A stretch of 64,000 nt of DNA from Chlorocebus sabaeus (GCF_047675955.1 NC_132930.1:46749832-46813831); one strand, 5' to 3'; counted from the stretch's first letter, positions 1 through 12,052 are shown. The notes: generated by a model from the sequence alone, not told the origin. A program made the numbers and translations.

Positions 1-1266
1 AGCTGTGACACCCTCTTTGAAGCTCTGTGGTTCCTGGAGCCTCCAAGCTTCTGGGCATCACCATGTTCCCTGGTGCCCACAGTGGAAGCTGCTTGCAGTA
101 TGCTTGGTCTAGCCACAGCCACAGCAGGTAGGCAGGGCCCACGCTGGTGCCTGGAGCTGCCCACCCTGCCATAGCTGGCATGCCTGGCCGTGCCCAGTGG
201 CTGGACCCCGCACTCATTTGCTCATGCAACCCTTGCTGCTCTGCACCTGGCTTGCCCTTGGCAGGCATGGGATCTGGACCAGTAGTGAAAGACAAGCACA
301 GCCTGCCAGGCCAAGTGGGCGGAAGGAGCCCAGTGGGCCCAAGCAAAACTCAGGCAAAGCCACCACTGGCCACCGAAGTTTCCAGCTGGTGAAGTGACAC
401 CCTGAGGATCCTGTGACAGTGGCACAGCCGCTCAGCCCCAGTGGGTTTGTGTTCATGGGTGTGTGGCACTGATGGTGGGGTAGGGTGGCAACAAGAGGTA
501 GGCTGGATGCATCACCCAGGACTAGCATGTCAGGCAAGAGGTGAGCTGTTCTGCTCCTCACAGATGGGCCCAAGGAAGACAAGGCTTCCAATGAGTCGCC
601 ATGCCTTATCTTGGTGGTGTTCTGGGGTATTTGCACATAGAGATCTCAGCATCTAGTAGGCTTGCTGTGGGGTAACTTATATAGAAAGCTACCAGGCCAT
701 GAGGAGGATTCAGTATTCCTTCCCTTCCCCTTTAGGGTACGGTTTTCTTTTTTTTTTTAGGGTACGGTTTTCTACATCCACAGAAGATTCCCACTGAAGA
801 CTGGTTCCCAGGTTCCCTTCTTGGATGAAGAGGAAAACAAGTCAAGGTGTTAGGCTTTCCTCTTCATCCTGGCTGCTGCCGCCCTCAGCCAGCTCCAGGC
901 AGTGAAGGCCCCAGGGAGGCTGGGTGGCCTTGGCAGCCCCAGTCATCTTTCCATACTGTGAATCCTGGCTAACAAACTAGTTATTCAGAAGACATCTGCT
1001 GTCCCTGTCCTGTGTGCCAGGCACTGGAGGGTCAGGCAGCTGGTCATAACAGGATGAAAGCACTCTTGTCAGACCCAAACAAACTTGGAGCAGGGAAGGC
1101 ACAAAAAAGGGCTCTTGCTTGCATGTCTGAGATAAGAACCATCAGGAGGAGTTTCTAAAATAACCCCACAAGAAATTCTTTCACATCCTTCATGCATCTC
1201 ATGCTTTTCACGACCTACATTTGGCACATATGCAGATATTTCTGAGACCAGGTTTACCACTAGACT

Positions 1267-2021
1267 GTTTTTTTTTTTCTTTCTTGAGATAGAGTCTTGC
1301 TCTGTCACCCAGGCTAGAATGCAAAATGCAAGGCTCACTGCAGCCTTGACTTCCTGGACTCAAGAGATCCAGCTATCTCAGCCTCCTCAGCAGCTGGGAC
1401 CACAAGCACGCACTACCACACATGGCTATATATATTTTTTTTTTGGCTGGGTGGAGGACAGAGTTTCACTGTTGTTGCCCAGGCTGGAGTGCAATGGTGT
1501 GATCTTGGCTCACCACAACCTCCGCCTACTGGGTTCAAGCGATTCTCCTGGCTCAGCCTCCCGAGTAGCTGGGATTACAGGCATGTGCCACCATGCCCGG
1601 CTAATTTTGTATTTTTAGTAGAGACACGGTTTCTCCATGTTGGTCAGGCTGGTCTCGAACTCCAGACCTCAGGTGATTTACCTGCCTTGGCCTCCCAAAG
1701 TGCTAGGATTACAGGCATGAACCACTGTGCCTGGCCTAATTTATGTATTTTTAGTAGAGACGGGGTTTCACCATGTTGGCCAGACTGGTCTCGAACTCCT
1801 GACCTCAGGTGATCTGCCCGCCTCGGTCTCCCAAAGTACTGGGATTACAGGCATGAGCCACTGTGCCTGGCCACACATGGCTATTTTTTTAAAAAGCTTT
1901 TGTAGAGAAGAGATCTTGCCATGTTGTCCAAGCTGGTCTCAGACCCCTGGGCCCAAGTGACCCTCCTGCCTCAGCCTCCCAAACTGCTGGGATTACAAGC
2001 ATGAGCCACCTTGCCTGGCCT
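1267..2021 (-). mobile_element. Old Alu interrupted by a second, three-armed Alu
   Basis: The host Alu covers 1267-1429 and 1872-2021. The inserted element at 1430-1871 is flanked by the 13-bp duplication 'cacacatggctat' (1417-1429 and 1872-1884). At about 440 bp the insert is longer than a normal Alu, because the left-arm segment ending '..gcctggcc' occurs twice. Confidence 0.85.
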
Positions 2022-2044
2022 GGTCTGGACATTTTTAGGACTGC

Positions 2045-2375
2045 AGCAATTGAGATAAGATACTCTTGAAAGAACACCTGCCCCATAGCGGCATCTCCAC
2101 CACAGAACTGATGCCAAATGCGATTTTGAGCCCCTGGAACCAGTCCTGCCCCACAGCGGCATCTCCACCACAGAACTGATGCTAACTGCAATCTTGAGCC
2201 CATGGAACCAGTGAACTCTGTTTTCAAGCAGCTTCTGTGAACCTCTCCCTGTTTGCCAAATAAAAGCTTCCTCTTCCTTTCCCCTTTTCAGGTGCACCTG
2301 TGGCTTGCCATGGCTGTGCATCCCAAATTACAATCCTCTTTGTTACTCCCTAATACATTCATTAAATTTGGAGAT
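2045..2375 (+). mobile_element. Possible LTR containing a 68-bp duplication
   Basis: LTR-like features are a poly(A) hexamer in 'gccaaataaaagcttcc' near 2258 and a following 100-bp tail. Upstream a 68-bp segment is duplicated (2077 and 2145). Family unknown. Confidence 0.35.
2077..2212 (+). repeat. 68-bp tandem duplication
   Basis: 'ctgccccatagcggcatctc' at 2078 recurs as 'ctgccccacagcggcatctc' at 2146. The two copies agree at about nine of ten positions through 'ggaaccag'. Confidence 0.88.
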
Positions 2376-2714
2376 ATTTTTCTCTGGTATCTTTTTTAAG
2401 ATTGACAATAGAATCGATTAGCTCAATTATAGAATCCTATCAGACCAAGTTTTTAAAAGATTCTTTAAAACTTAGCATATTATCAATTTGCTTAATGTGT
2501 GAAGCCACAGTCTATGAGATAACCAAGAACCAAAGAGCTTTTCTACATAAAGGTAATTTTAAAGATGAAAGTTTTTTCCCCCTTTTTCTTCCCACTCAAT
2601 GTGGATCTTTAGGATAGATTAATACAGCAACTGACTTTTAGGAATTTCTATAAAACCTAGTTTATTCTCAATTTCAGCTGTAAAAAAGAAGGAAAATATT
2701 TTATTGTCAAAAGA

Positions 2715-2865
2715 GATATAGTCAGGACACCAAAGGCTCATGTTACAAAAGAAAAAATAGGCAAAGTGAATTTCATAGCTCATGGAATGGGGGAAAATAT
2801 CTGCACATTATATATCTGATAAGGGATTAGTAATCAGAATACATAGTGAACTCCTAACACTGCTG
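2715..2865 (+). mobile_element. Old L1 ORF2 fragment
   Basis: Diverged L1 wording ('caccaaaggctcatgttac', 'atatctgataagggattagt') matching a 3' part of L1 ORF2. It is too decayed to encode anything. Confidence 0.55.
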
Positions 2866-3816
2866 CTGGGAAGTGGCGGCCCAACGAGAGACTACATTTC
2901 CCAGTCCCCTGCGGGGAGGGGGGCATGTGACTGCGATCTGGACAACAGAATTGGACAGAAGTGTTTATGCCACTTCCACAACTGGCCTGGAAGAATCTGC
3001 CACACGGTTCTCCGTGCTCTCATTTCTTTGTTCGGTAGATGGACCGAGATCCGCAGGAGGATCTTGGGAGCCATGCGTTGATGACTCAGAACTTCCGCCA
3101 GCCTGGAACCCTGAATGACTGCACGAAGCATAGTCCACTCACCCACTCCCTCCCTGACCACCCTCAACATGGCTTTTACAGACATGAAAAATAAATTATA
3201 TTCTTACTTTTTCACAAACGAGAGAGATTTTAAGGTTTATCTGTTACAGCAGCAAGTATTAGTTTCACTGATACAGATGTCAGTATCTTGAAGGGAAATG
3301 TTAACCTAAAACAAACCTCAGGTAAACAGATGGTCTAGCAGTAGGCCTAGCAGCCGGAGCTCTGTGTCATTCAGTAGCAGCAACACATTTAGTACAGTGT
3401 TGTCTGTGATGATAACTCAAGAGGCAGAACACACAGACCAAGTGCTTAGAGAGCCCTACGCTCCAGCAAACAGGTCAAACAGCAGTAGTACGTGCTGTTA
3501 CTCGTCATACCGAGGAAGGTATTTTGCTGGGGAACGGAGCTCAAGCAAGAATTGCTGGCTTTGTAAGCAGCAATAAAAAAAAAAAAAGTGCAAACAGACC
3601 AGAAATTTGGGCCTTTAGAGAGTATGAAAGGCCACCTATTCCTGGACTCCCAGACGTGGAAAACAAGACTGGAAAAGGCTTTGAAAGACGAAAGCACATA
3701 GAAACTCAGCTCTGTGCAACAAGCAGATCGGGGTGTGGTTTTCCCACCCAAACTGCTGCCTCAAGACAGCCCCCAATCAATCTGGGGAGAGTAGAGACTT
3801 GAAAGAAAGAAAATTC

Positions 3817-4095
3817 GGTCGGGTGTGGCGGCTCACGCCTGTCATCTCAGCACTCTGGGAGGCCGGGGCGGACCGATCACCTGAGGTCAGCAGTTCAAGA
3901 CCAGCCTGACTAACACGCAGGAACCCTGTCTCTAGTAAAAATACAAAATTAGCTGGACGTGGTGGCGTGCACCTGTAATCCTAGCTACTCGGGAGGCTGA
4001 GGTGGGAGAATCGCTGGAACCTGAGAGGTAGAGGTTGTGGTGAGCTGAGATCATGCCATTGTATTCCAGCCTGGGCATCAAGAGCAAAACTCAAA
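3817..4095 (+). mobile_element. Alu element with GGAA-rich tail
   Basis: Alu wording from 'ggtcgggtgtggcggctcac' to 'agcctgggcatcaagagc', followed by a purine-only tail at 4096-4152 in place of a plain poly(A). Confidence 0.85.
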
Positions 4096-4157
4096 GGAAG
4101 GGAAGGGAAAGGAAGGGAACGGAAGGGAGGGGAGGGGAGGGGAGGGGAGGGATGGGA
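4096..4157 (+). repeat. GGGGA/GGAA purine tract with G-quadruplex potential
   Basis: A run of ggaagg units passes into six consecutive 'ggggagg'-like G tracts at about 4126-4152. Four or more runs of at least three G with 1-2 nt spacers are present. Confidence 0.8.
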
Positions 4158-4342
4158 AAAAAGAAAGTTCAAGTTTGAGAACGTGTCTAGGAAAGAAGGG
4201 TGGGTGCAACTATTGGCACATGGAACTGGCTAGAAGCAAACAAATCGTCAAAGGATAAAATTACATCAAATTTCAAGTTGGAATCTAGTTGGCTTTTCTT
4301 CGCGATGCTAGAATTGGGCAACACCTCATTCTAAAAAACAGA

Positions 4343-4557
4343 ATGCAGCCTGGGCAACACAGTGAGACCCCCATCTGTACAAAAACAAATTAGACATGGT
4401 GGTGTGCACCTGTAGTCCCAGCTACTCAGGAGGCTGAGGTAGGAGGATCACTGGAGCCCAGGAGGTCAAGGCTGCAATGAGCCGTGACTGCGCCACTGCA
4501 TTTCAGCCTGAGCAACAGACAAGAGCCTGTGAAAGAGAAAGAGAAAAAAAAAAAGGA
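4343..4557 (+). mobile_element. Partial Alu
   Basis: The Alu starts mid-element ('cagcctgggcaacacagtgag') and runs through the right arm to a mixed A/G tail. Confidence 0.8.
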
Positions 4558-4625
4558 AGAAGGGAAGGAGGGAGGCATGGAAAGAGAGAGAGAGAAAGAA
4601 AGAGAGAGAGAAAGAGAAAGAAAAC
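4558..4625 (+). repeat. GA-rich simple repeat
   Basis: 'gaaagagagagagagaaagaaag'-type purine run that is the decayed tail of the preceding Alu. Confidence 0.8.
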
Positions 4626-5003
4626 AGAATGACTGTTTCAATGAGCTGAACAGAGAAGTTTGGTTTTATAGGCAGAAAAGGGCTGAAGCAAGCAGACACA
4701 GAGAACAAAAAGCAGACTAGTCCTTTCAAAGTTACTTCCCTTGCTCCTTGCCTCTTGCAAAGGTTAAAGCAGAGGGGACCTCCTTATCATGCTGGCTAAA
4801 ATTGGCCTGTTTGGGGATTTGGCTACTACATCTCTCTCCTGATCTCTCAGAAGGTCAAACAACTTTCAGCATGGTGACACGGAACTTCAGCATGAGTGAC
4901 TCCATTGTGGTTTGATTTGTTGGGCCTAGTATAGGAGCTTAGTACAAACCAATGGCTACCTATAAATTTAGCTTAACAAGATCAAAAGCTGACTATGTTT
5001 CTT

Positions 5004-5299
5004 TCTTCTTTTTTTTTTTGAGACAGAGTCTTGCTCTGTCACCCAGCTGGAGTGCAGTGGCGCAATCTTGGCTCACTGCAAGCTCCGCCTCCCAGATTCA
5101 CACCATTCTCCTGCCTCAGCCTCCCGAGTAGCTGGGACTACAGGTGCCCGCCACCACGCCCGGCTAATTTTTTGTAGTTTTAGTAGAGACGGGGTTTCAC
5201 CGTGTTAGCCAGGATGGTCTTGATCTCCTGACCTCATGACCTGCCTGCCTCGGCCTCCCGAAGTGCTGGTATTGCAGGTATGAGCCACAGCGCCAGGCC
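5004..5299 (-). mobile_element. AluY-like element
   Basis: Full-length minus-strand Alu flanked by 'aaagctgactatgttt' (about 4985) and 'aaagccgactatgttt' (5300), an imperfect target-site duplication. Confidence 0.85.
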
Positions 5300-5465
5300 A
5301 AAGCCGACTATGTTTCTGAGAGAAGTATGGTGCTGAAGAACTTGGATCCAGGATGAAGACAGCCTTGAACTGCTTGAGCCTTAAAACAACCTTCAAACCC
5401 ACAAACTCCAATCAGTAGCAGTGGGTCTGCAAAGCTCTGCACTGCTTAAGAAACCTGTGGAGGTG

Positions 5466-6005
5466 GCCGGGCGCGGTGGCTCAAACCTGTAATCCCAGCA
5501 CTTTGGGAGGCTGAGACGGGTGGATCACGAGGTCAGGAGATCGAGACCATCCTGGCTAACATGGTGAAACCCCGTCTCTACTAAAAAATACAAAAAAAAA
5601 CTAGCCGGGCGCAGTGGCTCAAGCCTGTAATCCCAGCACTTTGGGAGGCTGAGACGGGTGGATCACGAGGTCAGGAGATCGAGACCATCCTGGCTAACAT
5701 GGTGAAACCCCGTCTCTACTAAAAAATACAAAAAAAAACTAGCCGGGCGCAGTGGCTCAAGCCTGTAATCCCAGCACTTTGGGAGGCTGAGACGGGTGGA
5801 TCACGAGGTCAGGAGATCGAGACCATCCTGGCTAACATGCTGAAACCCCGTCTCTACTAAAAAATACAAAAAAATACTAGCCGGGAGGCTGAGGCAGGAG
5901 AATGGCGTGAACCTGGGAGGCGGAGCTTGCAGTGAGCTGAGATCCGGCCACTGCACTCCAGCCTGGGCGACAGAGCGAGACTCCGTCTCAAAAAAAAAAA
6001 AAAAA
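5466..6005 (+). mobile_element. AluY-type element with left monomer tandemly triplicated
   Basis: 'gccgggcg' starts at 5466, 5604 and 5742, and 'gccggg' resumes at 5880. This gives three 138-bp copies of the Alu left arm before one shortened right arm and a poly(A) run ending near 6005. Copies 2 and 3 differ at only about two positions. The right arm lacks the usual segment between 'gccggg' and 'gggaggctgag'. Confidence 0.9.
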
Positions 6006-6360
6006 GAAACCTGTGGAGGTTTCATCTGTCTGTCCATCTTAGCTGGCTCAAGAAGGAAAATGTCCTGGGGGTGCAGCCATGGGACACAGTGAACACAGGT
6101 GAGGGCATAACTGGGCACTATTCAAGGAATGTTCCCCACCCCCACAGGGCCCTTTCGCTGATGGGCCAGTGTCTACTGAGGGCACCCCGCTCTTCCTTTC
6201 CTAAAAGGGAATTTCTGCAATAGTCACCCTGCCTCTGCTTCCCCACGGTATATTAGGTATGAGGAGGGAAGATGATTTGGTTCTTTATGTAGGCTGCTGA
6301 ATCCTGAGGAGCCACGTCTAGCACTCATGGAGGAAACAGAGCAGAGGTCTTTCTGGTCTT

Positions 6361-6652
6361 TTTTTTTTTTCCTGAGACAGAGTCTTGCTCTCTCGCCAGG
6401 CTGGAGTGCAGTGGTGCGATCTCGGCTCACTGCAACCTCTGCCTCCCAGGTTCAAGTGATTCTCCTGCCTCAGCCTCCCAAGTAGCTGGGACTACAGGTG
6501 CGTGCAACCACACCCAGCTAATTTTTGTATTTTTAATAGAGACGGGGTTTCACCATGTTGGCCAGGATGGTCTCCATCTCCTGATCTTGTGGTCTGTCTG
6601 CCTCAGCCTTCCAAAGTGCTGGGATTACAGGCATGAGCCACCGCACCTGGCC
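6361..6652 (-). mobile_element. AluS-like element
   Basis: Minus-strand Alu from poly(T) to 'gagccaccgcacctggcc'; near-duplicated flanks 'ttctggtcttt' occur before and after. Confidence 0.85.
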
Positions 6653-6884
6653 TCATTCTGGTCTTTGAAGGGAGATTAGGATGCCTGTAAGGGAAGAAGG
6701 CTGTGCCTGGATATTTGGTGGCTAGAGGACAGACATGGCCCAGAGAGCCAACTGTCCTATGCTGACTCAAGATGCACTCTCATTACGCAGAGTCGTTGCC
6801 AGGAAGTGGCTGCCCAGCTAGTACTTCTGTGGCTCTGCCCCCTTTGCAGTTAAAAGTGGCCATGTGACAGAGCAATGTACAAAA

Positions 6885-7000
6885 CGGGTGTACCGCTTGG
6901 GTGACAGGTGCACCAAAATCTCAGAAACCACCACTAAAGAACTTTTCCATGCAAACAAAACACCACCTGTTTCTCCAAAACTATTGGAATAAAAAACAGC
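6885..7000 (+). mobile_element. L1 3'-end fragment
   Basis: 'caccaaaatctcagaaacca' and 'ccaccactaaagaactt' followed by 'attggaataaaaaa' match the 3' end of old L1 elements. Confidence 0.6.
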
Positions 7001-7525
7001 CAAAAATGGGTATACCCACTTCCAGGGCTGGACCATAAAGCCCTCCTGTCTGATCCCCCACGTTACCTGAGCTAAGTACTTTCCTCCATGACTGTCAGCT
7101 TCTCAGGAGAGATTTATCTGTTTTTATTCATCCCTGTATATCCCTAGAGCCAAGCTTAGTGCCTGGCACACAATAAACCATTTTTGAATGAAAGTGAAGT
7201 AACTGGCGCCGTCATCAAGACAGTATAAAGAGGGCACCGAGATATAAAGCCAGGTCTGGCTGGCTCCAAAGCCCATGATCTTAATTGCTATTCATACATT
7301 CATTCATTCAACTAGTATTTACTGAATGTCTAATGTGTGCCAGGCACTGTTCTAGGCATGAAAAATACAGCAGTGAACAAAGCAAATAAATCTTCCTCCT
7401 CTTACGAAGCTTACATTTTAGGGAGAAAGCCCAGCGAACAAAGTACAAGTAAAATATATAGTATATGAGATAAGAAGAAGTGCTGTGGAGAAAAATAAAG
7501 GAAGAAAAAGAAAGAGTAAATGAGG

Positions 7526-7692
7526 GCCGGGTGTGGTGGTGTGCGTCTACAATCCCAGCTACAGGGGAGGCTTATGAGAGCCGGGTGTGGTGGTGTGCGT
7601 CTACAATCCCAGCTACAGGGGAGGCTTCGGTGGGCTCGCTGGAGCCCAGGAGTTCGAGCTGAGCAACATAGCGAGACCCTGTCTCCAAGAAA
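7526..7692 (+). mobile_element. Partial Alu with 54-bp internal tandem duplication
   Basis: 'gccgggtgtggtggtgtgcg' occurs at 7526 and 7580, so the first 54 bp are duplicated head-to-tail with no mismatch over the first 48 bp. The element ends in 'agaccctgtctccaag' and an A-rich tail. Confidence 0.85.
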
Positions 7693-7829
7693 AAAAGAGG
7701 GAATGAGGGAAGGGGTAGTGGTCAGGAAATTCCTCAGGTGAGAGAATAAGCCCTGTAAGACAAATTCTCAAAAGACAGAGGAAACTGTGTGGTGGCAGTG
7801 AGAGAGGGTGGATGAGGTTGGGGCGGTGG

Positions 7830-7833
<4 letters not shown>

Positions 7834-7868
<35 letters not shown>

Positions 7869-8148
7869 AGACGGAGTCTTGCTCTGTCGCCCGGGCTGGA
7901 GTGCAGTGGACCCATCGCAGCTCACTGCAAGCTCCGCCTCCCGGGTTTACGCCATTCTCCTGCCTCAGCCTCCCGAGTAGCTGGGACTACAGGCGCCCGC
8001 CACTTCGCCCGGCTAGTTTTTTGTGTTTTTAGTAGAGACGGGGTTTCACCGTGTTAGCCAGGATGGTCTCGATCTCCTGACCTCATGATCCGCCCATCTC
8101 GGCCTCCCAAAGTGCTGGGATTACAGACTTGAGCCACCGCGCCCGGCC
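7834..8148 (-). mobile_element. AluYRa-like insertion with 14-bp target-site duplication
   Basis: Full-length Alu with a long poly(T) (minus-strand tail), flanked by 'ggggcggtggtctt' at 7820-7833 and 8149-8162. It is very close to the young Alu consensus and carries OWM-type features. Confidence 0.9.
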
Positions 8149-8997
8149 GGGGCGGTGGTCTTAAGGCCACTGCAGGGACTACGGCTTTCACTCTGAGTTG
8201 TCTGGGAAGCCATGAAGAGAGTTCAGAGGAGGGGCCGACACAATCTGGCTTAAATTTTAATAAGGCTACTCTGGCTGCTGTGCTGAGAACAGGGAAAAGG
8301 CAGAAGCTGGCCACAGTGTTCCAGGTGAGATGCTGACGGCTTGAGCCAAGTGATAGCAGTGAAGGTCAGAAAAGGTCGGATTCTGCTGCATTTTGAGGTG
8401 AGGGCTGAACACTCTGCCCAAGGATTGAGTGTGGGGGTGTGAGGAAGTGCAGCTACATGAGCATTAACTGAGGTGCAGATGGAAACATCGGGGTGCTGGG
8501 GTTGAGTATTCAGGGTCTGGTGCAGGCTCTTTCTGGCACCAGTGACGCTTCCATACAGCGACGTCAGGTAGGCAGGAGCACAGTGAGCTGCAAGTTGAGT
8601 GGAGAGGCCCAGCCCGCAGGCATGAACTAGAGAGACGGGAGCCTGTTTCAAGCCATAGTACTGCAAGATCACAAGGGAGCAAGTGTGGATAGAGAAAGCG
8701 AGAGGCTCCTGAACAAAGACGGGGGGCATTTGGTACTAAAAGGCCTAGAAGATAAGGGGGGACCAGCCAAGCCATCTGAGGCAAGCAGTGGAACAGGAAA
8801 GGTGATGATGCAGAAGAACAGGCTCACGGAAGAAAGCATGACGCACCACACCAGTGCAGCCCACGGGGGCAGCAAGACACGGACCAAGAACTGATCCCTG
8901 GGATGTGGCAAGCGTGGCTTTGGTGAGGTGGTGGAGGTGAGAACTCAGCACCCAGCACCTAACTGACCCCACACTTGTTTGAAGAGTCAATAACAAG

Positions 8998-9292
8998 GCC
9001 AGGTGCGGTGGCTCATGCCTGTAATTCCAGCACTTTGTGAGGTCGAGGTGGGCAGATCACTTGGTTTCAGGAGTTTAAGACCAGCCTGGGCAACATGGTG
9101 AAACTCTATCCCTACAAAAAATACAAATATTAGCTGGGGATGGCGATAGGCACCTGTAGTCTTAGCTACTTGGGAGGCTGAGGCAGAAGAATTGCTTGAG
9201 CCTGGGAGGTGGAGATTGCAGAGAGCCAAGATTGCACCGCTGCACTCCAGCCTGGGTGACAGAGTGAGGCCCTGTCTCAAAATAAATGTTTT
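8998..9292 (+). mobile_element. AluS/J-like element
   Basis: Full-length plus-strand Alu from 'ggccaggtgcggtggctcat' to 'gaggccctgtctcaa'. Confidence 0.85.
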
Positions 9293-9948
9293 TTTAAAGA
9301 GTAAATAGCAAACACACACAGCAGTGCACACACTGTGCACCTCTAAACACCTGCCCCTCCCCCCCCGCCACATATGACTAGACCTGGTGGGGCATGGAGC
9401 ACACACTGCAGCTACAAGAGGTCCCCTGGCTTGGTCTAAGAGACAGACTGTCACAGGTTAAACAGAGAGAGAGGAGAAGGGGGCCCTCCCCGCAGGTTTG
9501 GGGCACACATGCTGGTGAATGCTAGCAGCCAGTCTACCTCTCATTCAGCTGTCCTCGGTTCCAAAAGTCTCCACTGCACAGCACAGCGGTCTGGTTCCAT
9601 GCCCCCGCTGCTTGGCCCGGGCCCGGTCACACTCCCAGGTGGGCCAGCTATGCTGTCAATACTACGTAAAGACAAGCAGGCCAGAAGGTGAAGAACCAGG
9701 CAAGAAAAGGCAGAGCACAATGAGTCGTGGGGCCATGGCGAGGTCAACGGTGGTCAGCATGGCCACAGGCATTTCAAAGGAGGACCATCCACAGACACTA
9801 AAGTCTGGGCAGCATACTGGGTTGAAAATTGGCAGAGGATTCCTCTAAGTTTTTGAGGTCCCCAAAAGCAGGCAGTAAAGTGGGGCCACAGTGTTTGAAG
9901 GCCCAAGGATCCCCTCTACAGGCTGCCTTCATCTGTTTCAAAGGTACT

Positions 9949-10416
9949 TGTTACAGGCTGAATTCATCCCACCTTAAAAAACATATGTTAGAGTTCTATT
10001 CCCCAGTTAGCCCCTAACCCTCAGAAAGTGATCTTATTTGGAGATAGGGTCTTATAAAGAGATAATTAAGCTAAAATTAGGTCATCAGGGTGGGCCCTAA
10101 TCCAACATGATTGGTATCCTTATAAAAATGGAAAACTGGACACAGAGACGCCCACAGAGAGCACGCCACGTGAAGATGAAGACAGATCAGAATGATGTAC
10201 CTCCAAGCCAGGGGACACCAGAGACTGCCAGCGAGCCAGCAGAGGCTAGGAGAGAGGCCTGCGACAGATTCTTCCTCACAGCCCACAGAAGGAACCAGCT
10301 CCGCTCACAACTTGATCTTGCACTCTGGCCTCCAAGACTGTGAGACAACAAACGTCTGTTGCTGGAGACATCAGGTTTGTATCACTTTGTCACACAGCCC
10401 TAGCAAACTCACACAA
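9949..10416 (+). mobile_element. MLT1-like MaLR LTR
   Basis: The sequence follows the MLT1 consensus order as I recall it: 'gatcttatttggagataggg', 'gggtgggccctaatccaaca', 'ggcctccaagactgtgagac', ending 'agccctagcaaactcac'. It is an ancient solitary LTR. Confidence 0.75.
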
Positions 10417-10530
10417 TACCATCCTCCACCTTTCTTCTTCCTGCTATTCCTGCCAAGTTTCTTTTCCTTGCATTTTTGGGCCACTTCTGCTTCAGATGCA
10501 GGCATGCCTAGCTTGCTCATTTCCTCATCC

Positions 10531-10560
10531 TTATTCATTCATTCATTCATCCATCCATCA
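10531..10560 (+). repeat. (ATTC)n/(ATCC)n microsatellite
   Basis: Four to five 'attc' units turning into 'atcc' units. Confidence 0.85.
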
Positions 10561-11059
10561 GCTATTTTATTAAGTACCTACTATAGGCCACAACATTATG
10601 CAAATGACCTCAGAGAAGCATTTAAAGGGCTTCATGAGGTGCTGACAGTCCTCTGGCCGATGACGCAAGCAAAGCTGGGCAAAAGGTGCGGAAACAAGCA
10701 TGAAGAACCACACAGATTATTTTGTTTGAGGTAAAGGTAGCAAAGCACAAAAATGTAATATGAGACTATTAATTTGTATTTTGGAAGTAATTTACATATC
10801 AATTAACCACATATTTACTGGAGACTGAATATTGTTACCAAATTAGTCTTTATAACCATGACATAAATGTCAATAAGGGACTTTGCACACATATGTACAA
10901 AATGCCGTAAATGTTTCTGTTAAAAAGTACCTCAAGAAGCCCTAATTCTAGAGTTTTTTTTAGGAGCTTTAATAAAGCCAAAATGATTTTCACTGTATCA
11001 TTTTTCTTTAAGGTAACTATTGCCTAATTTTGGTCAAAATATAAAGCTCAAGAACATTC

Positions 11060-11352
11060 TTTTTTTTTTTTTTTGAGACAGAGTCTTACTCTGTCACCAG
11101 GCTGGAGTGCAGTGGCACGATCTCAGCACACTGCAACCTCCACCTCCCGGGTTCAAGTGATTCTCCCGCCTCAGCCTCCCAAGTAGCTGGGACTACAGGT
11201 GCACACCACCACACCTGGCTAATTTTTGTATTTTTAGCAGAGACGGAGTTTCACCATGTTGGCCAGGATGGTCTCGATATCTGGACCTCGTGATCCACCG
11301 CCTTGGCCTCCCAAAGTGCTGGGATTACAGGCACGAGCCACCGTGCCTGGCC
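11060..11352 (-). mobile_element. AluS-like element
   Basis: Minus-strand Alu with flanks 'aagaacattctttt' and 'aagaatattctttt', an imperfect target-site duplication. Confidence 0.85.
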
Positions 11353-11741
11353 AAGAATATTCTTTTATGTATCAGTGTATAGATATTTTTGGTCCTAAAG
11401 TGGCATAAAGCCACTAAACCCAACATTTGGTTCACTGACCAAGAAATAAAAATCCTGATTTAAACCCATTATAGAAAAGTAGAAAAAAATAAGAAAACCA
11501 AACTGACCTGGTTGCTAATAACCTGTCTGATTGATAGCATCCCAAATTAGCTGTACTACAATGATGGTAACAGATGGTAGACATTATTATTTTGGGAGAA
11601 TGGGGTAACCCTTTGTTGGCAGAGAAATAATTTGGCTGACTACTACATAGATTACTTCAAATATCTGACAGATAAGAAGAAATATTAAGTTTATAACTCT
11701 TTCTAGAAAACTTAATCTTACATGTTTTTGAAAATTCTAAG

Positions 11742-12026
11742 AGGCCGAATATAGTGGTTCACCCTGTAATCCCAGTACTTTGGGAGGCTGAAGTGGGAGG
11801 GTAGGATCACTTGAGTCCAGGGGTTCCAGACTAGCCTGGGCAACACCGTGAGACCCCAGCTCTACAAAAAACACAAAATTAGCTGGGCATGGCAGCGCAT
11901 ACCTGTGGTCCCAGCCACTTGGGAGTCTGAGACAAGAGCATTGCTTGGCCCCTGAGTTCAAGGCTTTGAGGCTTCAGTAGCTATGACTGCCCCACCTGCA
12001 CTCCAGTCTGGGCAACAGAGTGAGAC
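11742..12026 (+). mobile_element. Old Alu (AluJ-like)
   Basis: Diverged plus-strand Alu from 'ggccgaatatagtggttcac' to 'ggcaacagagtgagacc'. Confidence 0.8.
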
Positions 12027-12052
12027 CTTTTTTTTCTTTAAAAAAGAAAATT

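Larger units (their letters stand above)
7285..8960 (+). mobile_element. Long ancient mammalian-wide repeat, interrupted by two Alus
   Basis: It starts with 'cattcattcattcaac', continues 'gtgccaggcactgttct' (7337-7353) and 'gtgctgtggagaaaaataaa' (7480). After the Alus at 7526 and 7834 it resumes with 'aggctactctggctgctgtg' near 8260. The same ordered words recur at 28430-29350. Probably an L2-class LINE or similar; the family name is uncertain. Confidence 0.5.

Noticed and set aside
1489..1812. Alu-derived frames such as 'SFLCLPSSWDYRH' type peptides, seen at many places
   Set aside because: These are the standard translations of antisense Alu sequence, not genes.
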